Positions 48,274 through 60,551 of a stretch of 64,000 nucleotides of DNA are shown here, in pieces (position 1 is the first letter of the stretch; each line of letters starts with the position of its first letter). The position numbers and the translations under genes were made by a program. The notes beneath the pieces are model-generated. The model was not told the DNA's origin and ran no database searches. It saw only the letters and a list, made by a program, of their open reading frames with translations. Location: positions 12,772,001 to 12,836,000 of the forward strand of contig NC_026657.2 in the NCBI RefSeq assembly GCF_000004075.3, in the 5' to 3' direction. The DNA comes from Cucumis sativus. Taxonomy: Eukaryota > Streptophyta > Magnoliopsida > Cucurbitales > Cucurbitaceae.

Positions 48274-51200
48274 ATGAGAGAAGGCTCTGGCGGTAGTTTC
48301 CGCAACAGGTTTTCCCATTACGCCTTTTTTCCCGATCATATATTCAAGCCGTTTATCAAATCTCCGGCCACTTTCTCTCTGTTGTTCTTGTTCTTCTCTC
48401 TCTTCCTTCTCGCCGGCGTCTTCCTCTCCACGCGCCTCCTTCATTCCTCTGTAAGTCTCTGTTTTTCTTCTTTTTTTTTTCCTATTGTTACTAAATAAAT
48501 CATTTTATTAATTTTTTTAAAAAAATATTTATCCTAAAAGTAAAGAAACCGACATGTCGTCTTGTGGTGCCGTGACATTTGGATTGGCCGAACTGTCGGC
48601 TCTATATTTTTCCTTGGAACAATAAGGCTCTCTATTTTTCGGACGCTTGTTCCTCCTTTATTTTTACGTTTTTGCCACGCGTCTTCTCTACACCAATTTA
48701 TAATTTGAGTTCATAAATAATTGCTTCCATTTAAATTATGATAATATATTTGGAAATTTTATTTTCAATCAATTAAATTTATAACGTTTTCATTAATTAT
48801 GATTACCTTTTTTTTGAAATTATTCATGGATCGGTTCTCAAATTTGTATAGATTTTTTCAAACGTGGATTTTACAAAAGGATCCAATAAAATGGGTGAAA
48901 GATTGGAATAGAAAACTTTAATAAATAATCTGGATTTATTCACTACGAAAGTTTAAGAATTTTATTTATATAACTATTAAGTGTGTGTTCTTCTAAACGA
49001 AATATAAGATATAGTGTATGAGGTAAAAGTAACCATAATTTTTTATTAAAAAAAAAAAACATCTATGTATTATGATTTAAGACATCACCTTTATATATAT
49101 AAAATAATATAGAAAGAACAAAAAAAAGTTAACACTATATTTGAAAAGTAGGTATGTTTTTTTGTAGGTTTCATATTCTGGGTCTTCCACAAACACTTAA
49201 AATTGAAAGCTACTTTTGTGGAGTATAAATTGGTTTAAGTTTTTGTTGCATAAACAGAATGGATGATTTCGAAGTCAAATTAAAAATAGTATGAAACATA
49301 TAGTTAAAATTTTCCCAGAGATGAGGGATACCGTTAAATTTGTCGGCAGAGAGATTTATTGAAAGTTCGTTGGATCTGATTTTATTTCAGACGACAGCGT
49401 ACAATTTAACCATAAAAGGGAGCGGCAAATCCCAATACTATCCTACCAACACTTCCCAAGTCCCACATAACCCAAACCACCAACCACGACGACCACAAGT
49501 CGAATTCACACTCCATTGTGCGTCCTTCAATAACATCACACCAGGAGCCTGCCCTGCCCACTACCCCACCAATTGGACTACTGACGAAGATCAGAACCCT
49601 CCGTCTTCTTCATCCGCGTGCCCCGATTACTTCCGCTGGATTCACGAGGACCTCAGACCCTGGGCCCGGACGGGGATCACGAGGGCCACGCTGGAGGCTG
49701 GGCAACGGACGGCCAATTTCCGGCTACTGATTCTGAATGGGAAGGCTTACGTGGAGACTTATAAAAAGTCGTTTCAAACGAGAGATACTTTTACGGTGTG
49801 GGGGATCCTACAGTTGTTACGGAGGTACCCCGGAAAAGTGCCTGATTTGGATCTTATGTTTGATTGCGTTGATTGGCCCGTGATTTTGACTAGCCATTTT
49901 AGTGGGCCTAATGGGCCTACCCCACCTCCTTTGTTTCGTTATTGTGGAGATGATGCCACGTTCGATATTGTTTTTCCTGATTGGTCCTTCTGGGGATGGT
50001 TAGTCAATCTTTGACTTTTGATTACATTACTCATTACAGCATGCTCCCAGCAATTAAATGTTTCTTCTTATTGCTTTATTAAAAATTTAGGACACGAACA
50101 TGATAAACACATGTATGTATACACGGTGGCATATTCATAACTTCGCATGATGTGCTGCTGAGTTGAGCATATTCTAATCTTTTAAGTTAGCTGACGAAAT
50201 ATTTAGCTTAGTTAAGCAGAGAAAAAACTAGTTACCCCTTTAGGTTGCTGGCGTGGTGCTATTTATACTGTGCGTCCTTTGACACCTGCTTGGAATATTG
50301 TGTAATATTGGTGGTGTCAGATGACTATGCCCCTCGAAGTTGCAGAGTGTCAGCAGCAAGCTTAAATCTATCATTTTCCCTTTGGTTTATAAACTCTAAT
50401 ACATTGGTTGGTCAATGCAGAAATTAGAGGTTTAACTTTCCCTTTTGGGACATAGGAGCTTGTCCATGAGCTTTGGATCTTAGACTACTCTTGACATCAT
50501 ACGTTATCTAAAATAAAGCTTTTTAGCTTCTTAGAAATTAATAATTGTTTGAAACCGATCATGGGCGTTGCCTTATAGAAGATCAAAATGAACTTTTTAA
50601 ACTTCCGACACTAGCGTGAGTGAAGTGTCGTTTCCTTGAGGTTTTCGGTGTTGTGATGATTTAATAATTAATAGTTAATACAGTGGCCGACTTTTGTAGG
50701 CCAGAGATCAATATAAAGCCATGGGAGCCGTTGTTGAAGGATATAAAAGAAGGGAATAAAAGGATCCCATGGAAGAGTAGAGAGCCTTATGCATACTGGA
50801 AGGGAAATCCAGAGGTCGCCGACACCCGAAAAGATCTAATCAAATGCAATGTGTCTGACCAACAAGACTGGAACGCTCGTGTATTTGCACAGGTATCGAT
50901 TTACATTTAAATATTGTCAAATATAAAATCACTTGAGGATTCATTAGAGATCAGAAACTAGGACAGAAATTCTTATAAACTTGAACAGAACTCGATTGCT
51001 AGTGGATCGAGTTCAGCTCATAATATTGGGTTAGGAACTAGGACAGGAATTCTTATAATTCTTGGAAAAATAATTTTCAGGATTGGACGAAAGAATCCCA
51101 GGAGGGATACAAGCAATCAGATCTTTCAAACCAATGCCTTCATAGGTAAAATTTGAAGCCTCTTTCTTTCTTCAGTCCAATGTTATTAGCTAATCTTTCA

Positions 51201-51933
51201 CTCAACTCAACTCTGTTTTCTTTTGTATGAAACACATTTGCAGATATAAAATCTATATAGAAGGATCAGCTTGGTCTGTTAGCGAAAAGTACATTCTTGC
51301 TTGTGATTCTGTTACCTTAATTGTAAAGCCCCATTACTACGACTTCTTCACGAGAGGTTTGATGCCAGTGCACCACTATTGGCCTGTAAAGGATGACGAC
51401 AAGTGCAAGTCTATAAAATTTGCAGTTGATTGGGGCAACAGCCATAAGCAAAAGGTAATTCTACAATAGGCTAAACCGGTTACTAGCTTTATACAATATT
51501 ACGGGTTAAATTCTCCTTATACGGTTTGAGTTTCGAGTACGAGATTATGTATCTTATTGTGGTTACTCAGGCACAAGCCATTGGTAAAGCAGCTAGCAGT
51601 TTCATCCAAGAGGAGCTGAAGATGGACTATGTCTATGACTACATGTTTCATCTTCTAAGTGAATATTCCAAACTCCTTACTTTCAAGCCGACGCTACCGC
51701 CCAATGCAATCGAGCTTTGTTCTGAAGCCATGGCTTGTCCAGCTGAAGGGCTCACCAAGAAATTCATGACAGAGTCATTAGTGAAGAGGCCTGCAGAGTC
51801 GAACCCATGCACAATGCCGCCCCCATATGATCCCGCGTCGCTTCATTTTGTTCTTAGTAGAAAAGAGAATTCAATCAAACAAGTAGAAAAATGGGAGACG
51901 AGTTTCTGGAATACTCAAAGTAAGCAGCCATAG
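48274..51933 (+). CDS. GT90 (CAP10/rumi-type) O-glycosyltransferase, copy C
   Basis: Most canonical of the three copies. Exons: 48274-48450, 49391-49998, 50700-50892, 51081-51145, 51244-51454, 51571-51933; 1617 nt, 538 residues. Anchor at about residues 33-55. The stem has sequons NLT, NTS, NIT and NWT and cysteines in LHCASFNN and GACPAHYPT, then SACPDYFRWIHEDLRPW. The catalytic part has PDLDLMFDCVD, GDDATFDIVFPDWSFWGW, PYAYWKGNPEVADTRKDLIKC, YIEGSAWSVSEKYILACDS, YYDFFTRGLMPVHHYWP and IGKAASSFIQEELKMDYVYD. Probably a Golgi or ER glycosyltransferase with a disulphide-bonded, N-glycosylated stem. Convergent with the ADF gene, 390 bases apart. No defect seen. Confidence 0.92.
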
Positions 51934-52323
51934 AGAAAGAGACCCTTCTCCTTTTAACTTAAAGAAGATATTCATTGCATACTTCAATACAGAAAGCTTT
52001 ATCAATGATATGATCAAATCATACAAAACTCATTTGGGTGTTCTCTTAAATGTTTTATTCTTTAAGTTGGAATCTTTTACTGCTCAAAACATTAAGTGAA
52101 AAAAGGAACTCCCTTTATGTGTATATATATATAGAATTACAACAGATCATCAATACAGCTTTAGAGATCAGTGAAACCCCATGAAGCAAAAAAGAAACAA
52201 GGCTGTGAAAAAGATTAAAAAAGTACAAAAAGAAAAAAAAAATTGAAAGCGTAATGTCACAACATTAGTTATGCTTAGTCTCAAAAATGAAGATGGAGAA
52301 AGAGAGAGGGAGGAAAACTGAGC
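51934..52323. other. Convergent spacer GT90-C/ADF
   Basis: 390 bases containing the 3' UTRs of both genes. No other feature. Confidence 0.65.
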
Positions 52324-52408
52324 TTAAAATGCTCGAGCCTTGATTATGTCGAAGCTCATTTCGCTAGGATCTGTGGCTTGTAATTCCACCTGAATTCCAT
52401 CCAATTCC

Positions 52409-52439
<31 letters not shown>

Positions 52440-53766
52440 CCATCTTATTTCTCACTTTTGATGTGTCAGGGGACCTTCAAATTAACAGAGACATCATAGA
52501 TAACCATAGTTCATGTGTTTGTCTTCAAGTTTAAGGTTAAGTTTATGCTACAAAATTTGATTGAGAAGAAGTTTTACCGAAGTATGTTGAAGTTCTCTCC
52601 TTACATTTCCCAGGAGGAAATCAAGTAATAATGTTGTGAATAATGTTTGTTAGAATATCATAAACTTCTTGTTCGAGTAAAAGTTGTATTACTTTTGATG
52701 TTTCGTTACTGTTTCAAAACTATCCTTTGGGTAGAAATTCCTCCACCTGTCAAACTGTGCGTTCCCGTGTTCAAATCTCGATTTTTATCAAACATTCCAA
52801 CAGATTGTATTTCAAGCCTAGTTTTGAAATGCTTGTGAAATATTAAAGGTAACAGTAGAATGCAAGTTTTTGATAGAAACATAGATTAAGGGAATGTAAA
52901 TGATGTATTAGATAGAGAGAAAAAAAATTGGAAGTTTACCATGCAATGAAGAAAATCTTGCTTTTCTGGCAGTTCTCATCGGTAGTGAAATCAAAATCAA
53001 AGACAGCATAGCGACACTCATTAGCAGGAATAGCGGCAGAGAAATCATCATAAGTCTCTTCAGGGCTTCCGAGTTTCTCCACAACAACTTCTTGATTCTC
53101 AATCTTGAATATAATGAACCGATAGTTTCTCTTGGTTTTTAACTCCAAAAATTTCAGCTTGCATTCATCCCTTACAGCCATTCCAGAAGCAGCGTTCGCC
53201 TAATTCGTTAACAACCATATATCACTCTATTATATTCTTTTTCAAATCTAAGCATATTTTAAAAGTGTCCGTAAAAACGCAACATATTCTATTTTATATC
53301 AACATGAACTTAGTTTTATAATAAATAACATATACTCCCCTTAAATAAAGGTGGAAGGAACTAATCTTTCATTCTTATATTTCATCATTCCTCTAACACG
53401 ATAGCATTAAAACTAAATGCTTTTAAACTTTGGTCTTAGAGTATCTATTATTTCAACCATTCCCACCATTTTTCATGAATGTTTTAAAACTACCATTGAA
53501 GTAGAAATGTATTAGAATGTTGAACAACAAAAGTTGAGACTTGAAAGGGTGTGTTTGATGACTTATAACGACATGACGATAATAGTTATCATTGTATGTC
53601 ACAATTACACCATTTCAAATTCTAGCAACCATCCAAACGTTGTTATTTAACCTAATTAACAAGAATAATAATGATGATAAACATGTGGGAAATTGAGGAA
53701 AAAAGTAATAATGATTGCAGACAAGAACACTTAGCCATGAAAGATGGTAGAGAGAAAGATCACCAT
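52324..53766 (-). CDS. ADF: Actin-depolymerizing factor (ADF/cofilin)
   Basis: Binds and severs actin filaments in the cytosol. Exons: 53766-53764 (the ATG alone), 53199-52940, 52474-52324; 414 nt, 137 residues, the exact size of plant ADFs. After the Met the protein reads [20 protein letters not shown], then [74 protein letters not shown] and ATDPSEM. The Ser just before GMAV is the usual regulatory phosphorylation site region, and the long helix [19 protein letters not shown] binds actin. An intron directly after the start codon is typical of plant ADF genes and here spans 564 bases. The end KARAF is normal. Confidence 0.95.
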
Positions 53767-55055
53767 TTTTGTGTATGAAGAATGTGTATGAAAGGGGGAG
53801 AAAGATGGGTGTAAGGAAGAAGGGTAGGGAAGAATAATGGAAGAAAAGAGAGAAGAGGAGAAATGTGAGAGATGAAAATGAAAAGGTAGAAGGAGAGATC
53901 CTTATTGAGGGGGAGAGAGATGAGAATAAAAAGGAGTCATTTTAAGGATAAAACTAAGGTTCACAATTGTTTTCAATCCCTAATTATCTCCTCATCCACA
54001 TTTCTTCCTAAAACATAGCACTATTCTTTCCCTTTCCCTAAAATAAACACTTTACCTCTTTTATTTTACTCTTTATTTTCATAATAATAACACAACTCTT
54101 AACTTGCATCTTATCATTTGTTTTTGAGAAATGAAAATTGGGTCTTTGAGAAAAGAAGAAGGCATTTTTAAGATTGTATACTAAACAAGTTTTTTAATTA
54201 TTGATTATTACGAAGAAACAAATACACACGCACACACATAATCATGTACGTACAATACATGTAGTCGTTAAAGAAATTGTATGTATATAGTTGTTAAAAG
54301 AATAAAATTTTCCACTCCCTCTAAGGACGTATTAAATTTTTGTCACAAGTCTTATTTTCATATTATATATTTAAATACTTTTAAGTACAACTTGGTAATG
54401 TGAAGATTTAAACTCTGAACCTCTTATCCTTATAAACATACAATTAAGTTAAGTTTACGTTGACAATAAATCTATATTTTTATTAGTGTAGAAAAAGCAA
54501 CATAAAAAAAAATCATTTTGTCCTTTATAATAATTTAGTGACATTTTTAAAAATAATAAAATAAATTAAAATATTTATTAGCTACCGCAAAATTTTGAAT
54601 TCTAGATTTCTATCATTATCTATCAATATCACTTATAGCATAACCAAAGCTATTAATATCTATTATTAATAAAATATAAAAAAATTATTATATGTTTAAA
54701 TATTTTATCAAATTTACTATTTTTAACCTTTCTCTAATAATTTATGAATAAAAGACATATTTACTAATCTAATAAGAAATATTTGCTGATTTTTTTTTAT
54801 TAAATATGAGATTTAAAGAAGAAAAAAAGTATCGTTTGTATTTTCGTTGCTTCCTCGAAAAAGTCATCAAATAATGAGCCTCCTTTTGAGACATTATCTG
54901 ATGAAAATAAATTGCTATTAGGGAGGGAAGAGAAACGCTTATAAATAATAATGGGCCAACGTTCCAAAACTACCCCGTTTTCTCTTGTGTGCAAAACAAA
55001 GGGTCTTTACAACAAACACAAGAGAACAAATCAATTTATCTCATACAGCTATCAA
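53767..55055. other. Spacer between ADF and the zinc-knuckle gene
   Basis: 1.3 kb with the purine-rich (on +) promoter and leader of ADF at its low end and the 3' end of the zinc-knuckle gene at its high end. It contains a dispersed AT-rich repeat at 54500-54740. No gene seen. Confidence 0.55.
54500..54740. repeat. Dispersed AT-rich repeat, second copy
   Basis: Same family as 46640-46960: AATAAAATAAATTAAAATAT, then AAAATTTTGAATTCTAG, a TATCTATCAATATCAC block, and CTATTAATATCTATTATTAA. Confidence 0.5.
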
Positions 55056-57966
55056 TCAGTCCATGAACTTCACAACTTTAGGACCCTTTTTCTTTCCCAT
55101 TTTTGCATCTTTGATCTGCAAACTACCTTCATCAATCATGAAGTCATCCTCAAGATCATCACCACTGATTAGCTTCGTCTCTGGTCGTCTTGGCATTTCC
55201 ACGTATCCAGATGCTGAGACAAGAAAATAAATAATTACTCATAATAGTATGTTTCGTTTCACCTTTTCCAGATATTATTATAGATAGTTTTAGCAGAAGT
55301 TAGTCAATCCAGAAGTCTTGGTTCCTCATTCCCAGTTATCTCCCACCCTTTTAGTCCACAAATTGGCACATGAGATGATGCTTTTGGAGTAGTAATTTTG
55401 AACCGTGACCTTTCTCCAGTAGAGCATCTTTTATAGAAACATCTGTGGAATACTATTTTTTTGTGTGTTCAAGAAATTATCGATGTGAAAACAAATACTG
55501 GCAAAAAACTTTGGAGTATTTTGACTGGTTAGAGTTGGCCTTAGGAAGCTTCATAATCATTTACTTTGATGAATAAATATGGTAGTAAAGAACAGCTGCA
55601 AACTCCTAGAAAAGGAATGAAGATCATGATGTCAATGTTATTTGATGCTCCTCCAAGTAGGCTTGACCGTGAGTGGGTGAAATGATATGATATCCTTAAG
55701 AACCAAAGGTCATGATTTCTATGTCTGACCCTCGTATCTCAGTCAAATGGAGATGGTTAGCTCAGTTATAATGACTTTGGCTTTGTTGTTCTAATCTCAG
55801 TTATATTGAGTTAAATATCTTCAAGAAAACTGTATAGACAGATAAGGAAGCTCTATTCTTCGATGTACATAATAACCCAATGATAAAGAAGGAATAATGC
55901 ATATGAAGAAATTATGACATCTTTTTTCAAAATGGTTATAATTTTTAGATTGTACCAACAAACATGTCACAACAGCACACACTAAAAACGAAACGATAGA
56001 AACAAAGTTGGAAACTTACAAATAAAAATACAAATAAGAAACAAGAAGCAGGAATACTTACATCTGTAACCAAATACACCAGCCCTATCAAACACTTGGG
56101 TTCCTTTCTTTGGACAATCCTTAGCTAAATGTGTGACTTCTCCACAAGTTTTACAACAACCACCCTGCAGAATATCATCCAAGGAAATTCTTAATGTTGT
56201 ATGATACAAGGAGACTATGGGCAAACCTAGAACATTATAGGGAAGCCAAGAGTTTGGTGTGTGACCATTGCTAATCACATGAAAGTTAAATATGTGAAGG
56301 TTAAACCAAATACCTTAGGGTAGATCCCGTGAGTATTCTTCGGACAATTCTTGCTTAAGTGTCCACTTTCATTACAAATAAAACAACTGGCGAATTTAGT
56401 TCCCCCTGCAGATCCAAGATGGAAAACAATACACATAATTCAGAAAATAAAAAAATAAATCCTTACAAGCTCCAGAGCATATGTATCACAAAAGCACTTC
56501 ATTTCATAGGAATATACGAGAGGCATTTGGTTTAGAAAGATGGGAATACAAGTGCCTCAAGGAAACCCAAAATGAAATATTCTACATATTATGCAAAGCA
56601 CTGATAAATATGAGTTTGAATTTGTAATAAAATTTACCATCTTGAAGGGGTTGTGGACAATTAGCTAGTGAATGTCCTGTTTCACCACAGTTATAGCATA
56701 ACTTCTTGTCCACGGTCCCTTCATTTTTGTCTGGACAATTCTTGAGACTGTGCCCTCGTCTCCGGCAAAGCAAGCATATCTGTGAATGTCAAGTAACAGA
56801 GATGAACATATGACTCCCTTCAGCATGGCAATAATACAAAAAATTTGCTATTAATGTCCTTGAATGCAAAAGCCAAAAACAACCTTAAATTCAAAAGCAT
56901 AAAGGAAGGACCATGTGCCTTTTTTTGGATAAGAAACAATTTCATTGATGAATGGAATATCCACAGTGTTACAAAATGAGCCCATCATGCTTTGTTTAAA
57001 ATGATACAAGGAAATCTAAGTTGTAACTCGAGAACAGATGTATGTTTTTTACACCCAAAAAGTACTTTGAATAAAGCTGAACTAAGAACTTCCACAGGGG
57101 TTCTTGCTTTGTCTTGAAAAAATTTTGTATTTCTTTCATTCCAAATCTTCCACCATATAGCTCAGCCTAGCATAGAAAGAAAATTGGAGACTGCAAGAAC
57201 CAAAGGGTGGAATAAACGAACAAATCACATCCTACCCCAGCAGCATATAAAGTTTCATAAACCTTTGTTTAACACCATTAACATGCCGTAAACAGAATTC
57301 CCACTTTGAAAGCATATCCCCATATTTTTCTTAAAAAACTATTTCTTTACAATCCTTCCACTTCCCCAAGAGATTATCATCACAGAGCTCTTCCAAATAA
57401 TCCATGTCCCTCTATCCCCAAGGACTCTAACAATCGATTCCAAAGTGACAATAGTTGATAGAAGAACCCTAAGCATAGTAACAACTAAGTTAAGAAGTTT
57501 CCCTAAAATTGGAGAGCAGAATCCAATCCTAACCACTGTCACAGATACCACATTCCTTACTATAGTAGCTTTGAAAGAAAATCCTATCCAATGATCAAAT
57601 TTTCCATGAACTGAGCAGACAGTGAAACTCCAGAAACACAAAAGGTAAAACAGAAAGACAGACCTTGTTCTTCTCCCATTGAGCCTTTTCAGGGCAAAGC
57701 TTAGCAATGTGGTCATTAGCTTTGCAGATGAAGCAGCTTTCTCCAGGCTTCATCCCAGGTACTCTAAGAGGGTGTTTCTTAAAACCCTTTTTGTGGGGTT
57801 TAGTTGGGTCTCTGTTTGAGTTCGATTCTTCCTTTTTGCGCTTGAATTTACTCTTCTTCTTCTTCTTGTCCGGGTCTTTCGGTGGCGTTGGCTCTGCTTT
57901 CGGGAAAAGTTCTGGGTGCTCTTCTTTGTACTTTTTCCGAGCAAGTCTTTGCCTTTGGTTCACCAT
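55056..57966 (-). CDS. Protein with five CCHC zinc knuckles
   Basis: Probably an RNA- or single-strand-binding protein, related to plant zinc-knuckle proteins of unknown detail. Exons: 57966-57664, 56779-56638, 56405-56314, 56164-56062, 55213-55056; 798 nt, 265 residues. A Lys-rich N-terminus (DKKKKKSKFKRKKEE) suggests nuclear or nucleolar location. Knuckles of C-x2-C-x4-H-x4-C form: CFICKANDHIAKLC, CLLCRRRGHSLKNC, CYNCGETGHSLANC, CFICNESGHLSKNC, CKTCGEVTHLAKDC, one ending or beginning in nearly every exon. The acidic-then-basic tail is SGDDLEDDFMIDEG and MGKKKGPKVVKF. A possible 5' UTR intron ends just before the ATG (TTTTCAG at about 57974-57980). Intron 1 contains a LINE fragment. Confidence 0.9.
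56908..57595 (-). mobile_element. 5'-truncated L1-type LINE fragment
   Basis: In intron 1 of the zinc-knuckle gene, same strand. Read on the - strand it contains WWKIWNERNTKFFQDKAR, the segment following reverse transcriptase in plant LINE ORF2, and ends GAAATTGTTTCTTATCC followed by a short A run (T run at 56920-56927 on +), the usual plant LINE 3' end. The reading frame is interrupted and the 5' part is absent. The upstream limit is approximate. Confidence 0.65.
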
Positions 57967-59309
57967 CTTCACCTGAAAACAGGGTCCGTAAGAATCGGAA
58001 GGTGACAGCTCCGGTGAAATCCCGATGAGGTTTTCTCAACGAACGGCGTGACGGCGAGGTTTATGCGAACGGGTATAAAGTAAAAACTACATGTCGGTTT
58101 CTTCTCATTCAAAATTGGGCTGATTCATAAAGGAAGGCCCAAGTACAAGTCCAACTCTAATTAAGTTTCAAATCTCACATTTTATAAACAAATTTAATAT
58201 TTCCTTATATGATAATTTGATATTAATCTTTTAAATCATAAATTCATTTAATTTTTTCTTCTTGTTTTTTGTTGGTTTGAAATTAATATTTTAGTTCCTA
58301 TATTTTCAAATTTCTACCCAACATATCATTAGATTATTAAAAAACATATAATAAGTTCTTCACCTTTTATTTTTGTGTAAAGTAAGTTGTTAAGTTTTAA
58401 TTTTACGTGCATAAGTAATATCCCATTTGAACATCTTTTAAGATTTTGCAAATTTATTGTACAAACAATTGAAAATTTACACAAATTTTGCGTTTATGTT
58501 TAATAAAATCGTTAATTTAAGAAACTGTTAAATATGTCTAACACCTAATTAAATATGAAATTGGGAGTGTCAGTATGTAATTAAAATTTAAACTCGATGT
58601 ACTTATTAAATATCAAATTAAAAGTTTAAGTATCCATTAAATATTTTTTCTTGTATCGATCTTGTGTTTTAGTTTATATGTTGTTCTTTGTTATGGCTTC
58701 AATGATATGATATATTTGCATTCATATATCAATAAAAAATTAGCACTTACATAGCAATGTGAATTATAAATAATATCCTAGAGTAATGGTATAACTTGTT
58801 GGTAATCGATAACATAAAGTATTAATTAGACAACAATTAATAGTAAATAACAATTTAAACAGGTTAAAGAATATAAAAACTAATCAAATGACAATCAAAA
58901 GATAATGAACCAATATAAAAAAATTACTATAACAACAAAAAAAAATATGTAAATGATGGAATCACTTTTTCAAGCCAACTAAAATAATTACTTACATGTC
59001 TATGCTGAACATACATTCATTCAATAGGATATAGTTGATGTTAGGCATATTTTTTAATGGTTCAAACTGGATGTATTTTACTACTTCCAAATATAAATAA
59101 AGTAAGAACTAAAATATTTATCAAAGATGATTATTAATTTCATATAATACATAATTTTTATTACAAGAGGAAACCACAGTGAAAATAATGGAAAATAAAA
59201 TGAAAAGGTAAGCATGGTGAAATGAAACCATGAACGTTAACCAAGAGAGGCATACACACCCATAGCTTTTTAGTCTTCTTCTTCCATTATTATAATTCCT
59301 TTTTTCCGA
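57967..59309. other. Spacer 58.0-59.3 kb
   Basis: 1.3 kb containing the promoter of the zinc-knuckle gene and the 3' end of the first PAR1 gene. AT-rich beyond 58.15 kb; no gene seen. Confidence 0.55.
58116..58141 (-). promoter_or_regulatory. Two Site II-type elements upstream of the zinc-knuckle gene
   Basis: TGGGCT at 58116-58121 and GGCCCA at 58136-58141 (TGGGCC on the other strand), 150-176 bases before the start codon. TGGGCY elements are known from promoters of plant ribosome-biogenesis, translation and cell-cycle genes. Use here is inferred. Confidence 0.45.
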
Positions 59310-60551
59310 TCAAACTCCATTTGGGGCCGGAGCAAACGACATAGAGTTGAACTGAAGTGGCTCTTGTGCGACAGCAGGCGCAATCGAAATCGAAGCTGAT
59401 TGAATAGGTCCCGATGCAACAATCCCAGAACTTCTAATATTGGACATTTCTCTTGATCTCATATTTCCTCCTTCAGCATTACAAAGCTTTGGAAGAGACA
59501 AACCTGCCATTGCCAAAGATACAATGTTTATTAAGCTAACCATGGGGACAAAAAGAAAAGTACTAATTTATTTGTTTCGTCTCAGACTAGGCGTGAGTAC
59601 CTTCAGCTGCAGCGAGATTGGTGAAAAGGTGGACGATATTGGGGCAATGGTTATAGCAGCGAGAGGAACAGAGGTTCTGAGTGAAACGAGTATCGAGGAG
59701 GGAATCGGAGGAGATGCCGAGGGTGTTCCTGTCAAGGCCACAACGTCGGACACACTTCTCTGTTTCGACTCTGTTCCTTAGTTTCTTCACTTCCATAATC
59801 TTTGATGTACGACATGTGAATCCTTCTTCTCCGTCGAGTTTCACTGTCTTTTCAAGCACACACCTATTTCCCCACCATGACACTGCAAATGCGCACATGT
59901 TTATCTCTAGATCTTCGCATTTTATCTTCTTCAGGCTTCTTGTTTTTCTTGATTCCCCTGCATCCACTCTGTTTCTGTTGGCCTTCACAAACTACAAAAT
60001 TATTTCATACTTATATATTTGACTTGTGATTACTACACAAGGATTGCCATCCTACGCTCTAATCACAAATGAAACAAAATTGAGAACGTTGTAAGAACAT
60101 TCTTTGTCTACAAACTGCAATCAAATAAACAAACAATTGAGTGTGACGTGTAAAAAAAATAAATGTAATCTAAATAGCAATTGCTTAAATATTTGAAAAA
60201 TTACATTAGATCTAAAAAAAATTTAAAAAAAACAACTCATAACCTAACGGTAGTCTACTCCAGTTTTGTAAAAAACTAAACTCTATTATCATAATTTTTT
60301 TTTTTTTTTTGCTACAAACTTCTCTAAATATTTTAGGTTTACTCTACAATTTATTCAATTTTTATCCTTATATTTATAATAAATCTTAAATTTAGCAAAT
60401 ACAATAGGATAATATATTTTCAAAATTTATAGCAAACATGTTAATAAATAACAAAATATTTTTAAAAATCAACAATGAACTAACCGTTAAAGAAGAAGAA
60501 TTTATACAGAAACAAAGATGGCAATTTAGGAGAAAAATTGTAATTATGCAT
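59310..60551 (-). CDS. PAR1-family secreted protein, copy 1
   Basis: PAR1 (photoassimilate-responsive) proteins are small Cys-rich secreted plant proteins of unknown biochemical role. Exons: 60551-60485, 59957-59601, 59503-59310; 618 nt, 205 residues. Exon 1 is short and codes for a hydrophobic N-terminus (PSLFLYKFFFFN); it was picked because its length (67 nt) and phase equal those of copy 2, but as a signal peptide it is weak. The conserved body reads CEDLEINMCAFAVSWWGNRC, FTCRTSKI, CVRRCGLDRNTLGISSDSLL, NLCSSRCYNHCPNIVHLFTN and LPKLC. The tail has two 16-residue units, VASGPIQSASISIAPA and VAQEPLQFNSMSFAPA (about 170-201). Tandem with copy 2, same strand. Confidence 0.85.

Noticed and set aside
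54951-55230. Two overlapping + strand frames
   Set aside because: They are shadows of the last exon of the zinc-knuckle gene on the - strand, which continues its frame and tail.
57339-57716. - strand 125-codon frame next to the first zinc-knuckle exon
   Set aside because: It runs through intron 1 and LINE-derived sequence in a frame other than that of the exon.
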